Assembly (NCBI GenBank): GCA_034231615.1
Contig: CM067315.1
Location: 13,828,267-13,892,266 of the forward strand
Length of the DNA: 64,000 nt
Direction: 5' to 3'
Source: Meghimatium bilineatum
Lineage: Eukaryota > Mollusca > Gastropoda > Stylommatophora > Philomycidae
Of the stretch, positions 32,451-44,930 are shown piece by piece (position 1 is the stretch's first letter; every line of letters starts with the position of its first letter). The notes below the pieces were generated by a model. That model was not told the origin of the DNA and searched no databases. It worked only from the letters and a program-made list of their open reading frames with translations. Position numbers and translations under genes: made by a program.

Positions 32451-32559
32451 TTGATTGGGGGTAATTGTATAATAGTGTGAATGCCGGTTGATTGAGGAAA
32501 GTTGTTACATGTTCTGAGAGTTGTCATAGTAAAATAAGATGACAAAAATGATAGTGATA

Positions 32560-32728
32560 AACTGTTTGATGAAGACAAATGTTAATGAATTAATAATTGA
32601 TGAAGACAAATGTTAATGAATTAATAATTGATGAAGACAAATGTTAATGAATTAATAATTGATGAAGACAAATGTTAATGAATTAATAATTGATGAAGAC
32701 AAATGTTAATGAATTAATAATTGATGAC
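32560..32728 (+). repeat. 31-bp minisatellite
   Basis: Five near-perfect units of AATTAATAATTGATGAAGAC plus AAATGTTAATG. Confidence 0.97.
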
Positions 32729-32929
32729 GCAATTCAAAGAAAATATACAATCATTAATTATTTCACGTGAATGTTCACTAAGTTTCACAAATACGAGAAT
32801 AAGAATTTCTTTTTGAGTTCCACATAATGCATTTTACACCTGCAAGGGTATCATGTCACGGTGTTGCTATTCATTGCTTCTCTTTTCCTTGATTCTTGAT
32901 TAGAAACTGTCCTCACAGCACGTGGGGCA

Positions 32930-33155
32930 TTCCCATAAGTGCTTCTCCCTCTGTTCCAGCAGCCATCCGATTCGATGGTGTTTCGAGTCTAATGCCAACG
33001 AAACAGACGTCGACATCAGGGCACACCTCTGGCAATTGGGACAGGTTTCTCCGTTGTTCTGCCCACCCACGCCGTGCCCGTAACTAGTTCAAGCACAACG
33101 TCGGCCTGTCGGAACAACATGGTAACTGTTATCGAAGGTTACGACTACGGTTCTC
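32930..33155 (-). repeat. Dispersed repeat (probable LINE piece), copy 1
   Basis: Shares GACATCAGGGCACA, CCGCCCACCCACGCCGT-like and AACTAGTTCAAGCACA with 37405-37600, colinear over about 190 nt. On the - strand parts resemble LINE-derived coding sequence, but no diagnostic motif survives. Confidence 0.6.
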
Positions 33156-33305
33156 TTACACCTGCAAGGGTATCGTGTCCCGGTGTTGCCATTCTTTACT
33201 TCTCTTACACCTCCAAGGGTATCATGCCACGTTGTTGCTATTCTTTACTTCTCTTACACTTCCAAGGGTATCATGTCACGGTGGTGCTATTCTTTGCTTC
33301 ACTTC
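33155..33305 (+). repeat. 55-bp tandem repeat
   Basis: Three units of CTCTTACACCTCCAAGGGTA plus TCATGTCACGGTGTTGCTATTC-like sequence. A further unit stands alone at 32835-32885, before the dispersed repeat. Confidence 0.85.
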
Positions 33306-33359
33306 CAGGCTCCATCAGCCTACTAATGTTTAATCTACTACTCTCTATGACATGAATTT

Positions 33360-34330
33360 CCGATGTAAATGATACCCGCTTCTAGAACCTTCTCTTTGGA
33401 AACAATAAACAACCACACATTTGTAAAACTATTTACGTTTCCCATGCCATCTCTATGTAGAAGATGGGTGAAGGTGGTACTATGCGCCTCCATACTAAAT
33501 TGGGTGAAGTAAAATGTTTAATGGTGAGTCTCATGTGCCTCCATACTAAATTGGGTGAAGTAAAATGTTTAATGTTGAGTCTCGCTTCTTTCAACCGAGG
33601 ACATTTGTTCAATTTGGTTATATCAGAGTCTTACAGCCATAAAAGGCGGAGGTCGCAGTTCTGGTACTTCATTCACTTTGACCTCGGGTTATTGTTAACT
33701 TTTAAGGTAAACTGTATGATGATTAATTTTGACAAATAAACATCTAGACATCTAACGTATACCCCTTTTCGTGATGTACGTTCCTTTTCACCGTGGACAT
33801 GATTCCTGTTTGGTTATATCACATTTATGACCATCAGAAATAAAGCAGGTTTTCTTCAGGTTATCTTCCCACCAGAACCAATTTTCAATGAAGTATCAAT
33901 TCATCTTCCACTAATTTATACATTCATCTTTGAGTGAAATCACCAATTAGGGGAAAAAACCCAACCATTTCCTTGATAATATGACTTCCATGGCTGATGT
34001 CCCCTTAATTCATATCCCGCATTCCATAAATATTTTCTTGTTTGTGAATATATAAATTATGTACACTTTTTGTATGACATTTACCAAGAATTATATTCTG
34101 TTCATGACATGCATTTGTTGAAAATTACAATAAAGATATATAACAAACTCATCAATGCCGTTTTGTCGCCATTTATCAGCTAAAATCGGGGTGTAGAGAT
34201 TCCAGTTTGAGACATTGTGTTAGGAAATATCCTTCTTATTGCAATTCATCCTGTGAACTGGGTCATAGAAGTTGGAAGACCGTGCCTTTTACTGGATGAT
34301 GACACAAAGTAAATGCCCGTGTATTGGCGG
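33360..34330. other. Intergenic, no gene recognised
   Basis: A 50-nt duplication (CTCCATACTAAATTGGGTGA) lies at 33488-33570. Otherwise unique AT-rich DNA. Confidence 0.4.
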
Positions 34331-34336
34331 GATCTG

Positions 34337-34480
34337 AAAGGGGAGCAAAGAATAGCTGCACTGTTTACCTGCCATGCAAGTTGTAGGAGGTGACGAATGG
34401 GCTTTGTGGGGGTGGTATGGCTGTACTACTCTATAGAGGGCCAAACTAACCCAAAAGCCATTCCGAAATTGGATGTGCCA
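34337..34480 (+). mobile_element. Family A retroposon, 5' part
   Basis: Forward orientation, starting GGGGAGCAAAGAATAGC, then GTAGGAGGTGACGAATGGGC. It faces the reverse copy at 34487, so the two form a head-on pair. Confidence 0.6.
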
Positions 34481-34486
34481 GGACTT

Positions 34487-34760
34487 CTTCTTCTGCGTTC
34501 GTTCTCAAACTCCTGCAGATCAGCAAGATGTAGTCCGGAGAACAAATTACGTTGTGTCATAGTTTACAGCATTGCTGCGATATCTGCGCCTTTCGGCTTG
34601 ACACATCCGACTTCAGCATGGCTTTGGGTCAATGACCCTATATGGGATGGGACAGCCAACTCCATCCCATAACCTTCTTAGTCGCCTTGTACGACATGCA
34701 TGAAAGGTAAATAGTGTTGCTATTCTTTGCTCCCCTTTCGGCCCCTACAACACACGGGCG
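34487..34760 (-). mobile_element. Family A retroposon, near-complete copy
   Basis: Starts CTTCTTCTGCGTTCGTTCTC and ends TGCTCCCCTTTCGGCCCC in reverse orientation. Includes GCTGCGATATCTGCGCCTTT and GGGATGGGACAGCCAACTCC. Confidence 0.75.
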
Positions 34761-34989
34761 TTGATGTGCCAGGACGAAAGGCGCAAATATCGTAGCTAAG
34801 CTGTTGTTTGTTTGACAGTCCCATGAATTGCGAACGATTAGCTCTTACTTCCTATGTGCAGTGTGATGGTTTTTCTGAGCTTTCTTTCATACCCAGGATA
34901 ATTCCGCTTTCGGCTTAGTGCACTACCTATTGAAGGAGCCTTGTACTCTGAGAGTCTCTATAATTGTATAGTTGGCATGCTACAAAGTT

Positions 34990-35216
34990 TCCGTAAGAGA
35001 GCTTCAATATAACGGCATGTCATCTACTAAGGTTCTCTGTTGCATGGGTGGTTTGTCTAGTAGGCTATTGCTGAGACCCACACGCAATGGGATGGTATCC
35101 ACTGTAGTACTACCTTTCTATGGATGCTCACTTCTCGAATGGCTTCCTTCAGGTCTGGCAGTTTACCGCTGTCAAGAGCTTGAAGGACAGACATAGCATC
35201 AGTAAGAAACCCCACC
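34990..35216 (-). mobile_element. LINE RNase H domain, C-terminal part
   Basis: On the - strand: VGFLTDAMSVLQALDSGKLP, DLKEAIREV, then VLQWIPSHC, the RNase H block of I/R1-type LINEs. Frame breaks follow. The first half of the domain is at 36527-36751, so about 1.3 kb appears inserted between them. A colinear fragment recurs at 37620-37725. Confidence 0.75.
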
Positions 35217-36526
35217 TGTTGACATTGGTTTGTTGTTTTTAATGTTTGTTTGTTTGTTTTTCGTTCGCTCCATTGTAACCATCATGGATATCCGTGCGAT
35301 TTCCGCCGGGAGCGTGATTACGTTGTGCCACAGTTATGCGCCTTGTAGGCCTAGCACATCCGATTTCGGCATGCCTTGACAATTCGGGTGGGCTACCCTT
35401 AGCCTGTGACAGCCTCTATATCTGTCTCCAGGCACGCGTAGTGAAGACTCTTCGCCCAGACGATTTTCTTGCTCTCGTCTCACTCGAACGAGGTGTTCCA
35501 CTGTCTATGAACTTGCCTCGTGTAATTGGACGTGCTGTGCCTGTGCCCATTAGGTACTGAACCGTTTCTCATCCATGAGCCTGGTTCCTTAAGGGGAAGA
35601 ACTCAACAGAGGAGTTGGACCTTGGCTCTTTCGCCCTCTTAGCCGAGGTGTCATTCACCGACATCGTGTACCCCTTGTCCAAGTTCGAGTCTCACACCAC
35701 GCGTTTGAGAGCAAGGCGTTCTCGAGCTGAGCGTCCTTGTCCCAATAGCGCCTGAGCCCATCAGGTACTGAACCCTTTCTCTCTTCAAGTGTATTTCCGG
35801 TGTAGGAAAACCTGACAGTAGAGTTGGGCCAGGGCTAAATCGTTGTCCCTTTTGTGCCTGAGCGAATCGAGTACGGAACCCTTTCTCTCTGCAAGTTACT
35901 TCCGGTATAGGAAACCTTGACAGTAGAGTTGGGCCAGGACTGCCATCGTTGTCCCTTTCTTGCCTACACCCATCGGGTACAGAACCCTTTCTCTTTGCAA
36001 GCGTATTTCCGGTTTAGGAAGGCTCGACATTAGAGTTGGGTTAGGTCTTTTGCTTTGCCAAACGCCGATGGATGGGTCTGGGTCTCTGCCTGTTAGGAAC
36101 TCTGGTAACTAGAAGCCCGTCTCGAGCTGACGGAGCTTGTAGTTCCCTTTCCTAGGGACTTTTCACTTTCTATTTGCAGTTCGCGCTGCCCTCTAGCGCT
36201 GTTCTGCCCTTTCATTGTTTCATTGTACTCTGTATGAAACATATTTGTCTCTCGCCATGCATTTACCTTTACGTGCATTTTACATTGGCCGCCCCTCCAA
36301 TGTTCGGACTGGACTGACTAGCTTCACTGTATGTCGACAGTGTCGCTATATGTGGTGATGCTGGTGGTGTCGGAGATATTGTCTGTCTCCTGTGCAGTCA
36401 AATCTCTTTCCATCTGCTACCTCCACATTCTCGGACACGATCCCCAAATGATTTGGCCAGAATCAGCACGAGCTGCTGTATTTCTGTTTCCAGGTGCACC
36501 GCGTGGAGGTACATTTGGGATCTTGG
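35217..36526. repeat. Sequence between the two RNase H halves, with 130-bp repeat
   Basis: From about 35550 to 36040 there are four imperfect units of about 110-130 bp sharing GGTACTGAACCCTTTCTCTC, TTTCCGGTRTAGGAAA and AGAGTTGGGCCAGG. A diverged family A piece is at 35295-35375. No coding sequence identified. Confidence 0.6.
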
Positions 36527-36751
36527 TTATCTGCTAACCCTGGGTCCGCCTAGAGCAATGCGTTCCCTTTGCACCCCGTTGTTTTTAATGATTCCTGCAG
36601 CATTGCTTATGGCCTGTACTTCTGCATAGTAGTTGGGGTAGAATAATCCAGTTGGTGAATATTTTGATTCTTTTTCTGAATATTTTATGTACACTCCAGC
36701 ACCTCCTTCCTTTACTGCCGTGATTGCAGATGCATCAGTATATTCTTGCAC
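36527..36751 (-). mobile_element. LINE RNase H domain, N-terminal part
   Basis: EYTDASAITAVKEGGAGVYI (catalytic D in YTDAS) and YYAEVQAISNAAGII (catalytic E), typical of LINE-encoded RNase H. It ends at QRERIAL, where the sequence jumps. Confidence 0.75.
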
Positions 36752-36989
36752 CTACGCGTCCTTGTGACACAATCATGTTGCATACTACAGGGGTATTTTT
36801 TTTTCCATAATCTATAACCTATCTATAAACCATGGGCCGAAAAAGATCAATGTAGCCAGCCTGAGAGAAATGAATGTAAAATAAAATTGGCTAAACAGCA
36901 CGGTTCTTCCCAGTAAACTACATTATTTTGGCAATATCCAAAATTATGGTCACCATGAAAGCCTAGAGAAGACTATAATGGGGGGGGGG

Positions 36990-37162
36990 GAGAGGGGATG
37001 ATGCCAGGGAGACGAACAAGAGGCATACCAAGAAGATGGACGCAAGACATCAAAGGCCACCTGAACATGACATCAACAGAAGCAGGAAGACTGGCTCAAG
37101 ATAGACAGAAGTTTCGAAAGGCTGTGATGACTACTACATCCTGTTCAGTATATGCTATCTGA
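36990..37162 (+). mobile_element. LINE ORF2 C-terminal tail
   Basis: Open on the + strand: RRTRGIPRRWTQDIKGHLNM, then LAQDRQKFRKAV and a stop after SVYAI. This is the RPR-x-RW..DI tail of craniofacial/RTE-like LINEs. It runs opposite to the RNase H fragments nearby. Confidence 0.65.
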
Positions 37163-37404
37163 TTATGATCTATAAACCCGTAACCCGTTGGTACCACATT
37201 GGATGCTTCAGCACAGAGAGTCCGCCAACGATTTCTAACTTGCTCAACGATGCATGCGGATGAGGACAAAGTTTGTTTTGTCCCGTACTTGATGTTTGCA
37301 ATGGTTTTGTGGACCAGCATGCATCTCTATTTTATTTCTTACGTACAGATTTGTCTTATGTTCTCTATAGAAGATTCGTAGAATTAATAATATAAATAGC
37401 AAGT

Positions 37405-37730
37405 TAAAACCAAAAATCGATGTTGTTTCAAGTCCAATGCCGTAGAAACAGATGTCGACATCAGGGCACAACTCTAGCCCTTGCGACAGGGTTCTTTGTT
37501 GTTCCGCCCACCCACGCCGTGTCCGTAACTAGTTCAAGCACAGCGTCGGAACAACATGGTAACTGTTATCGTAGGTTACGACTACGGAATTGTATAGATC
37601 ACGTGCCATGAAGCTTCTATAAGAAGATAACCTCAATATAAAGGCATGTCATCTACTAAGGTTTTCTGTTGCATGGTTGGTTTGTCTAGTGAGCCATTGG
37701 TGAGACCCACAGACGCAACCGCATGCGAAA
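37405..37730 (-). repeat. Dispersed repeat copy 2 plus LINE fragment
   Basis: 37405-37600 matches 32930-33155. 37620-37725 matches the LINE RNase H segment near 34995-35085 (GGCATGTCATCTACTAAGGT). Confidence 0.6.
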
Positions 37731-38454
37731 TTTTACTAATCAGTACTTTTCTTCATGTTTGAAATCTGCTCCTAATATTTCGTCTTTATACTTTATGTGT
37801 CTTTGAGATCTGCTTTATTATTTGCACTTGAGAACCGCTACATTTACCAATATGGCACTCTTAAACCCTACGACATCAATGAGCGCCTCTCACATGGATG
37901 ACCCATAATTCCTCTGTTTCGCGTCACATGTATGCATAATTTTGTGTACATTCCTTGTCCAGTGTCATTTCAACTCTTCAGGTCAATCTACAGTACACAT
38001 GACCATGTGAACGTCGATAATTCTTACGGTTCATTTTCTTCTGTATGTTTAAATAATGTTTTAAATTTTCTCTTGATAAAGACCTCCTGGGTGAAACGTC
38101 GATTTGTGTGTGTGAATATGTGTGTCTTGAGTGATTAACAAAATACATTACCCTCCCTGTTCCTGGATTTAGCTGTTGAAATTCGATTTTGTGCAGTAAG
38201 TTTTTATTATCCATTTACTATGTGCAAGTTCTTTCACCTTTGAGCAAAGCTGCTTCTTTGTAATCTGTACATACTGCAACCTATTAACTTTTCATTCATT
38301 GAGTCTTACAAATTTCTCTTCCTGCTGTAGTTCCTTCTGTCTGTCATAGGTTGCATTAATGTTAATTTATTTTAATGGTGTTGTCATTGCTCCTGTTATT
38401 ATTAGGGTAGGGTCTATTGCTTATTTTACAATCTTTTCATTTTAGGTTCATCAT
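37731..38454. other. Intergenic, no gene recognised
   Basis: Unique AT-rich DNA without a supported feature. Confidence 0.4.
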
Positions 38455-38650
38455 TCTTCTTCTTCTGCGTTCGTTCTCAAACTCCTGCAGATTAGCAGGA
38501 TGTAGTCTGGAGAACGGAATGCGTTGTGTCATGGTTTACAGCATTGCTGCGATATCTGCACCTTTCGGCCTGACACATCCGACTTCAGCATGGCTTTGGG
38601 TCACTAGTGCTATATGGGATGGGGCAGCCAACTCCATCCCATAACCTCAA
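38455..38650 (-). mobile_element. Family A retroposon copy
   Basis: CTTCTTCTTCTGCGTTCGTT through GGGATGGGGCAGCCAACTCC in reverse orientation. It is the best match to 34487-34680. Confidence 0.75.
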
Positions 38651-38689
38651 TTCCATCCCATAATGTCAATAAGTAGTTCAAAATAATAA

Positions 38690-38935
38690 GCAACGACATT
38701 TGAACCATGATACATACATATGTAAGTCAACCTTTGAACCATGATACATACATATGTAAGTCAACCTTTGAACCATGATACATACATATTAAGTCAACCT
38801 TTGAACCATGATACATACATATGTAAGTCAACCTTTGAACCATGATACATACATATGTAAGTCAACCTTTGAACTATGATACATACATATGTAAGTCAAC
38901 CTTTGAACCATGATACATACATAAGTAAGTCAAAG
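38690..38935 (+). repeat. 34-bp minisatellite
   Basis: Seven near-identical units of CTTTGAACCATGATACATAC plus ATATGTAAGTCAAC. Confidence 0.97.
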
Positions 38936-39785
38936 ACATGATTTTGATGGTTTATTTATAGAGACAGATTGACACTCTCTGAGCAAGAAAGGCATCAAGA
39001 TTGATCTGAAATAACATCTTGTGAAACAAACCTGATCAGTTGGTGTGAGTACACTTAAGCACATAGACATGATGGAGAAATTGACAATAAAATAATGTTT
39101 GATCAGGCTATCTCTGACATCTGCTAAACAACAAACATATATTCCACAAAAAAAGTCACAACTCCATCTTCGTTACCAGTAGATTCAACAGTTACAAATC
39201 CCATTATAACAACTTGGCCCGAACCGACAAAATATGTATGTAATAACAGAAAATTGCTATATACAGTATAAATCATATATAATACAAATAATTGGGGATT
39301 TTGAAAAGTGTTGTTATAGAGGGAAATTTGTTATAAAAGGATATGCTAAAGAGGGATTCCATTGTATTTCATAATTTTATATTACTGGAGTGAGATATTC
39401 TTTCCAGAACTACCTGTCTTTTCTATGGATGCTCTAACTCGATTCTCAACCTGTTCAAACGGTAATGATTGTGCGAGTATCATAACATATAATAGGGAGA
39501 TAGAGAAATGGAAAGTGAAAGTAAACGTGAAAACTGACCATATAGCCTTCTTCACTTCACCATACATGCATCCTCTCTCGTTTGTTTCCCTCCCTAATCA
39601 TGAATAGACACCCAATGTTTAGGTATGTACAATAGATACCCAATGTTTAGGTATGTACAATCAAGTTTGAATTAGAAGGGAAGTCATGATCACTAGTGCT
39701 TGCAAGCATTTTTTAACATCTCGGAACTCTGATAGCTACCCAGCCTCTGTTCTGTGCTAGATGTCCAGTCTCCGTATGGCTTCTA
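38936..39785. other. Intergenic, no gene recognised
   Basis: A 24-nt duplication (ACCCAATGTTTAGGTATGTA) at 39610-39660. Otherwise unique. Confidence 0.4.
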
Positions 39786-40015
39786 CCTGTGTTGATGTCA
39801 TGTCAAGCTCCATGTGACATCTACCCACATGTTGTTGATGTCATCTCCAGCTCCATGTGACATCTACCCACATGTTGTTGATGTCATCTCCAGCTCCATG
39901 TGACATCTACCTGCATGTTGTTGATGTCATGTCCAGCATCATGTGACATTTACCTGCATGTTGATGTCATGTCCAGCTCCATGTGACATCTACCTGTGTG
40001 TTGTTGATGTCTAAT
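39786..40015 (+). repeat. 43-bp tandem repeat
   Basis: Five to six imperfect units with TGATGTCATCTCCAGCTCCA and TGTGACATCTACC. Confidence 0.9.
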
Positions 40016-40329
40016 GACATTATTATTGATGACTGAAGCTGCACTTATCATCCACTGAACTAGCACCCTGTCATTATTGTTAATGTTGTCACTTTGAATA
40101 GCCAGATAACAACTTTGCATGCTTTGCACATGTATGCCGACAGTGATTCTTTGTAAAAAAAAACAACAAAACTAGAAGGTACAGTCTAAGGAAGAAGAAG
40201 CAGGTGAAGGACAAAGACAATCATGGGTAACATCAAGGACTGGACAGGTCAGGATATTTTCTCACTCATCAGCATCACTGGAGGACGCTGGGATATGTTG
40301 ATGTGTGTGTTTGTCCACCACAAGTGACA

Positions 40330-40620
40330 ACCATTTGTTACATTCACTTTTGAAAATTCAGTTAGAATTATGTCCATGCCTAATAGCTCGTAGATGGCTA
40401 ATAAGTCCTATCCAAGCTGTAAATGTCTTTGGACAGTTCAGGCATGGAATGACCACTGTAAAAGCATTTTGGTCTATCCGTGGCTTTCTAGCTACACTCT
40501 GTTGTTGAGCTGCTGCATTTTTCCTCTTTTCACAAGAAGATGACTTTTTAACTATAGAGCGACATGTTGCGAGAGTTCTTCTCATGTATCTTGTTCTATT
40601 TCAAAGGTTTTCAGTGAAGT
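40330..40620 (-). mobile_element. LINE C-terminal fragment with CCHH-type finger
   Basis: On the - strand, TLATCRSIVKKSSSCEKRKN, then CLNCPKTFTAWIGLISHLRA with a following RHGH. This resembles the C-terminal finger (C-x2-C...IGLISH-x-R) of some invertebrate LINE ORF2 proteins, often preceded by a basic region. Confidence 0.6.
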
Positions 40621-41555
40621 CTTTAATGAAGTATGTTGATAGATACTATGTGATACCCAAACGACCCCGACAGGTTATGGGCTTAAGGACAATAACACTG
40701 ATTAGTGTTAATAACACTCCTTTCAGTTACCTATGAGCATACAGGTAGTTATCAGTATACACACACCAACTTGCGTTATAATCTTCACCTCACAATCACC
40801 AGAATATCTCTCTACAGTGTTATATGATCCTTCTGTTTCACTTTCCCCATGAATTTCAGAACAAAATTTATCTTAATATACTATAACCTGATTATGATAT
40901 CAAATATTCACAAAATCTAAGTGATCCCTCTGACCAAAACATCACAATGAATCCTGTTTCTACATTAAAAATTGCATACAATCAACCAGTTATATTTGTA
41001 CAACAGTGATATGTTTTCTAGCAAAATATACTCAAGATTATTTTGACATCAAAAGCAATGAACACTATGAATACAACATTTGAGATAGTAAACAATAAAA
41101 ATCAAATTATAAAGTATAAGGTATTGTTTCAAGAAATTTGATTAACGCTTCCGCAATTCTGATAAGTAAAATCACAGCATTGTTTCGGTGGTAGAGTTGT
41201 GAGTAAGCCAAGCTTATAAACTAAATTCATTTGAACTTGCTGGTAGTTGGAAAACTTATTGACTACTTCGTACTGTTGATGTGATGTATTAGTGGTACAT
41301 TTGCCTACTTTGTACTGGTGATGTGATTGAATGTGTTAGTGGTAAATTAAATTCAACAATAGTTGAAGAGCAATGTCTGATACAGCAGTGTATCTAAAAC
41401 GTTAGGTTACTAAGGGCCGGTAATTTGTTCACAATCTGCTAGGAACCACCAAGGGAGCTGAGAATCACAAGTCTTATATGATGTATTGAAAAGACTTGCA
41501 ATTGACTGTCTTGTGGAGTGGTTACTGATGACTCGCAAACTGGCAGTGGATCACA
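40621..41555. other. Intergenic, no gene recognised
   Basis: AT-rich; a TTTGTACTGGTGATGTGAT-like duplication near 41270-41330. Confidence 0.4.
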
Positions 41556-41642
41556 GACCAAGACTTTGAGATGCACTGCTAGACTTTGAGATGCACTGCT
41601 AGACTTTGAGATACACTGCTAGACTTTGAGATGCACTGCTAG
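41556..41642 (+). repeat. 20-bp tandem repeat
   Basis: Four units of AGACTTTGAGATGCACTGCT. Confidence 0.95.
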
Positions 41643-41899
41643 ATAGGATATGTTTCAACTAAAATAGTTCATACAAATCTGATAACTACAATCAATTTGA
41701 AGCTGTATTAGCATGCTCATTACTGCATCAGTTTCAAGTGGCCAATGATTCCATTTCTATGTGGGGAGCGGGGGCATATGTCTTTTAACATACAGTTTTG
41801 TGGTTGATGAAGAAATTGCAAAATAAATCTACTCCTCCGTTTAAAAAACAACTTGGTTCCCCCTTAGTTGAGAAAGTAATGGTGGCTGATCTAGAATGT

Positions 41900-42060
41900 T
41901 CTCCTTCAGCGTTCATTCTTAAACTCCTGCTGGATCTCTCTTGTATCAGAACAATGGCCCTGCTAGATATTCAGGAAGATGTAATCCAGAGAATGAAAAT
42001 GCAAGGTGCCGCCATTTCATATGCGCCCATGGCCCGACACATCCATCTTCAATGGAGATC
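41900..42060 (-). mobile_element. Family A retroposon, diverged copy
   Basis: CGTTCATTCTTAAACTCCTGC, GATGTAATCCAGAGAATG and CCCGACACATCCATCTTC follow family A in order. About 35 nt of extra sequence sits after the first block. Confidence 0.6.
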
Positions 42061-42149
42061 TAGAATCAAATCTCTATGTAACTATGAGCTACACAAGAAA
42101 GTATTTTTTATTGTAGAGACAAAATTACAAATACATTTTAAATGAAACA

Positions 42150-43320
42150 AAGCACTGATACGATGTTGACCACATCATCCTTAGCTGGTCACAGGCAAAT
42201 ACAAACCTAACCCCTTAGTTTCTCCCCATATGCCTTACTTAACACATTCGCTACAATGAGTCTCAGACTGAGACACTAATTTGTGTTACCACCACTACAG
42301 TATTTGTTGTATAGCAAAAATGAAATCAGTAGCATCTTTCAACAACCCAAGTCCAATCTGTCCATGTTTTTATCTTTGTGGTTTTTGCTCCAAAATTAAA
42401 ACCCGACTTTGAAAATGTGTCTACATGGGTTTCCATAGAATAAGTTGGTAAAGCGCAGATGACATAATATTTTTGTGTGCATATTATATGTGTTTTGTGT
42501 AGCATGACAATCAATAATATGAGACTGCTGTAGACTGTAAAACAAATAGTACTTTTATGTAAAGCACAAGGTCAATCGGCTTTACAATTAAGCACAGATT
42601 AATAGATTATAGGGTACGGGTAATAAAAAATACAAATAACAGTATACAAGACAGTTTCAACCTTAAGATCTTTTTCAAGAGAATTCAAAACACACAATAA
42701 AAATAATGGCACTATCACAAAAGTATTATACGGCAGATATTTAACAGCAGAGGCATCCAAGGTAATGGTGATGTACACATGCACAAGTTTTCTCATAGAG
42801 ACAAACATTAAAACAATACGGAGAATTATAATGAAATTTAAAAAACTATGCCTAAAAACAACATAAATGAAAACACAACAAAAGGCCATATCCCACAAAT
42901 CTAAATAAATGAATAATGGTAATACGGCCAAATGCTTAAGGGCACCAAATATTAATGCATTGACCTGAATATCATGGACACCATGATGATCAACAACAGT
43001 GAAATATATAGCGACAGGTGTAGGTGGTCTGTGATTAATGCCATGAAGGTATGCTTGGGTTCATGCAACCAAGCATGACACAGCACTTTACACTATGCAA
43101 ACCCATGTAGACGCATGGTTTCTGGTTTTTTTAAAATCTGGTTTTATTTTAGTATCATATATACCATCTTTGTTAATATATTCTAAGGCAATATTCATTT
43201 ATATAGAAATGATATCTCTTGCAGTAAGTTCTATTCTATTACTAAGAAAAATGCAAGATCAATTTTTGTAAATCCTTCAGGAACATGACCAGGCCCAAAA
43301 AAGATTCCAATCATAGAAAC
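42150..43320. other. Intergenic, no gene recognised
   Basis: Unique AT-rich DNA. Confidence 0.4.
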
Positions 43321-43780
43321 TTGGCAGAATATCTTATTCAGGATATAGGAATCAACACATCATTTTGATGACGTAGAAACTTGACAGAATATCTTATTCA
43401 GGATGTAGGAATCAACACATCATTTTGATGACGTAGAAACTTGACAGAATATCTTATTCAGGATGTAGGAATCAACACATCATTTTGATGACGTAGAAAC
43501 TTGACAGAATATCTTATTCAGGATGTAGGAATCAACACATCATTTTGATGACGTAGAAACTTGACAGAATATCTTATTCAGGATGTAGGAATCAACACAT
43601 CATTTTGATGACGTAGAAACTTGACAGAATATCTTATTCAGGATGTAGGAATCAACACATCATTTTGATGATGTAGAAACTTGACAGAATATCTTATTCA
43701 GGATGTAGGAATCAACACATCATTTTGATGACGTAGAAACTTGACAGAATATCTTATTCAGGATGTAGGAATCTACACAT
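43310..43780 (+). repeat. 60-bp minisatellite, highly uniform
   Basis: Eight units of exactly 60 bp (GTAGAAACTTGACAGAATAT, CTTATTCAGGATGTAGGAAT, CAACACATCATTTTGATGAC) with only one or two differences, suggesting recent expansion or homogenisation. Confidence 0.98.
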
Positions 43781-43807
43781 CATTTTCACAACTAATGATG
43801 TTAAGAC

Positions 43808-44035
43808 CAGTGTTTCTCAACCTTTTTTTTATCATGCCCAAACCTAAGTCTTTCTAAAATTCTGATGCCTTTCCCTCCCTCCTATGTAAAATATAGGTAC
43901 AGTTTTTAATATTTAAAAATTGCATTATTCCACCCTGAATTGCCTTCTTGGACAATCAAATTGACACCCCCCCCCCCCCACTGAACAATAAAATTGCCTC
44001 ATGTGGGGCGTGGGGCTCCACATTGAGAAACACTG
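43808..44035. mobile_element. hAT-type MITE
   Basis: Terminal inverted repeats CAGTGTTTCTCAACC and TTGAGAAACACTG, 228 bp, no coding sequence. Flanks (GTTAAGAC and CTATAGAC) are only partly alike, so the TSD has decayed. Confidence 0.75.
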
Positions 44036-44930
44036 CTATAGACAATATGTTCAGTAGGTTACCAATGCTTTCTGAACGGCTTCGATGACCAACTGTGGCT
44101 AAAATAGAACAAAGTTCTACAGTTGTATGAAATGTGTTTACTACTTCTTCCTTATTAAAAAAAAATTAGGTTGGTAGGTTGATGATTCATTAGGCCATGG
44201 GCCCATGACCTTTCACCCCATGCTACTGTGTGGTATATTTTGATAGAAAATGAGTTAATTACTCAAAGTTCTAGAGTAGGACGTAGGGGGGGGAGGCCAA
44301 GGTATTGCCCTACCAAGACCAACCTTTTTAAGCCATTCCCCCCTCACTCGATTCCCCAAGAGCTAAGGAAAACTGCATTTAGGTAGCCGCCCCCTGACTT
44401 CTTTACAAAGTGGATTTTTACAGAAATCTCTGGGGATTATCGCTTCAAGCTATGGAGTCACAAGCTGTGAGTCGTACTCTCAGCAGGTGAAATGTCATTT
44501 CATTGAGAGACAGAGTACAAATTAGTCAATCTTCTACTTATTTTCAACCTTTACAATCCAATTCCCATCACAGCAAGCACAAGAAAACTACAGTAACAGC
44601 ACACAAAAAAAGTTTGAACTGCATAAATTGTAGAAATTGAACATCACAATGAAATCATAAGAATTAAGTGTATATATATGTCAAATACTATATAGATATA
44701 TATTTGAATAAATAAATAAATATAAAAGCTTCTTTAACTTTGTACAGGTGTCTTCCACAATTGTGAAATATAAATTTACGTTGTCATAAATTTGTATAGC
44801 CAACTATACTTTCAAATAAGTGCATAATGATATGTGTAGTAGGCACAACAGAGATGTAAGTAAAAGTACATGCATACAAATTAATAACAATTGGAATGTA
44901 TGAGATATGTTCAAAGAATTCATGTTTTGT
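44036..44930. other. Intergenic, includes dispersed repeat
   Basis: 44320-44520 matches 23370-23640. The rest is unique. Confidence 0.45.

Noticed and set aside
40305..40508. Forward ORF over the LINE finger fragment
   Set aside because: The opposite strand carries the recognisable LINE C-terminal finger.
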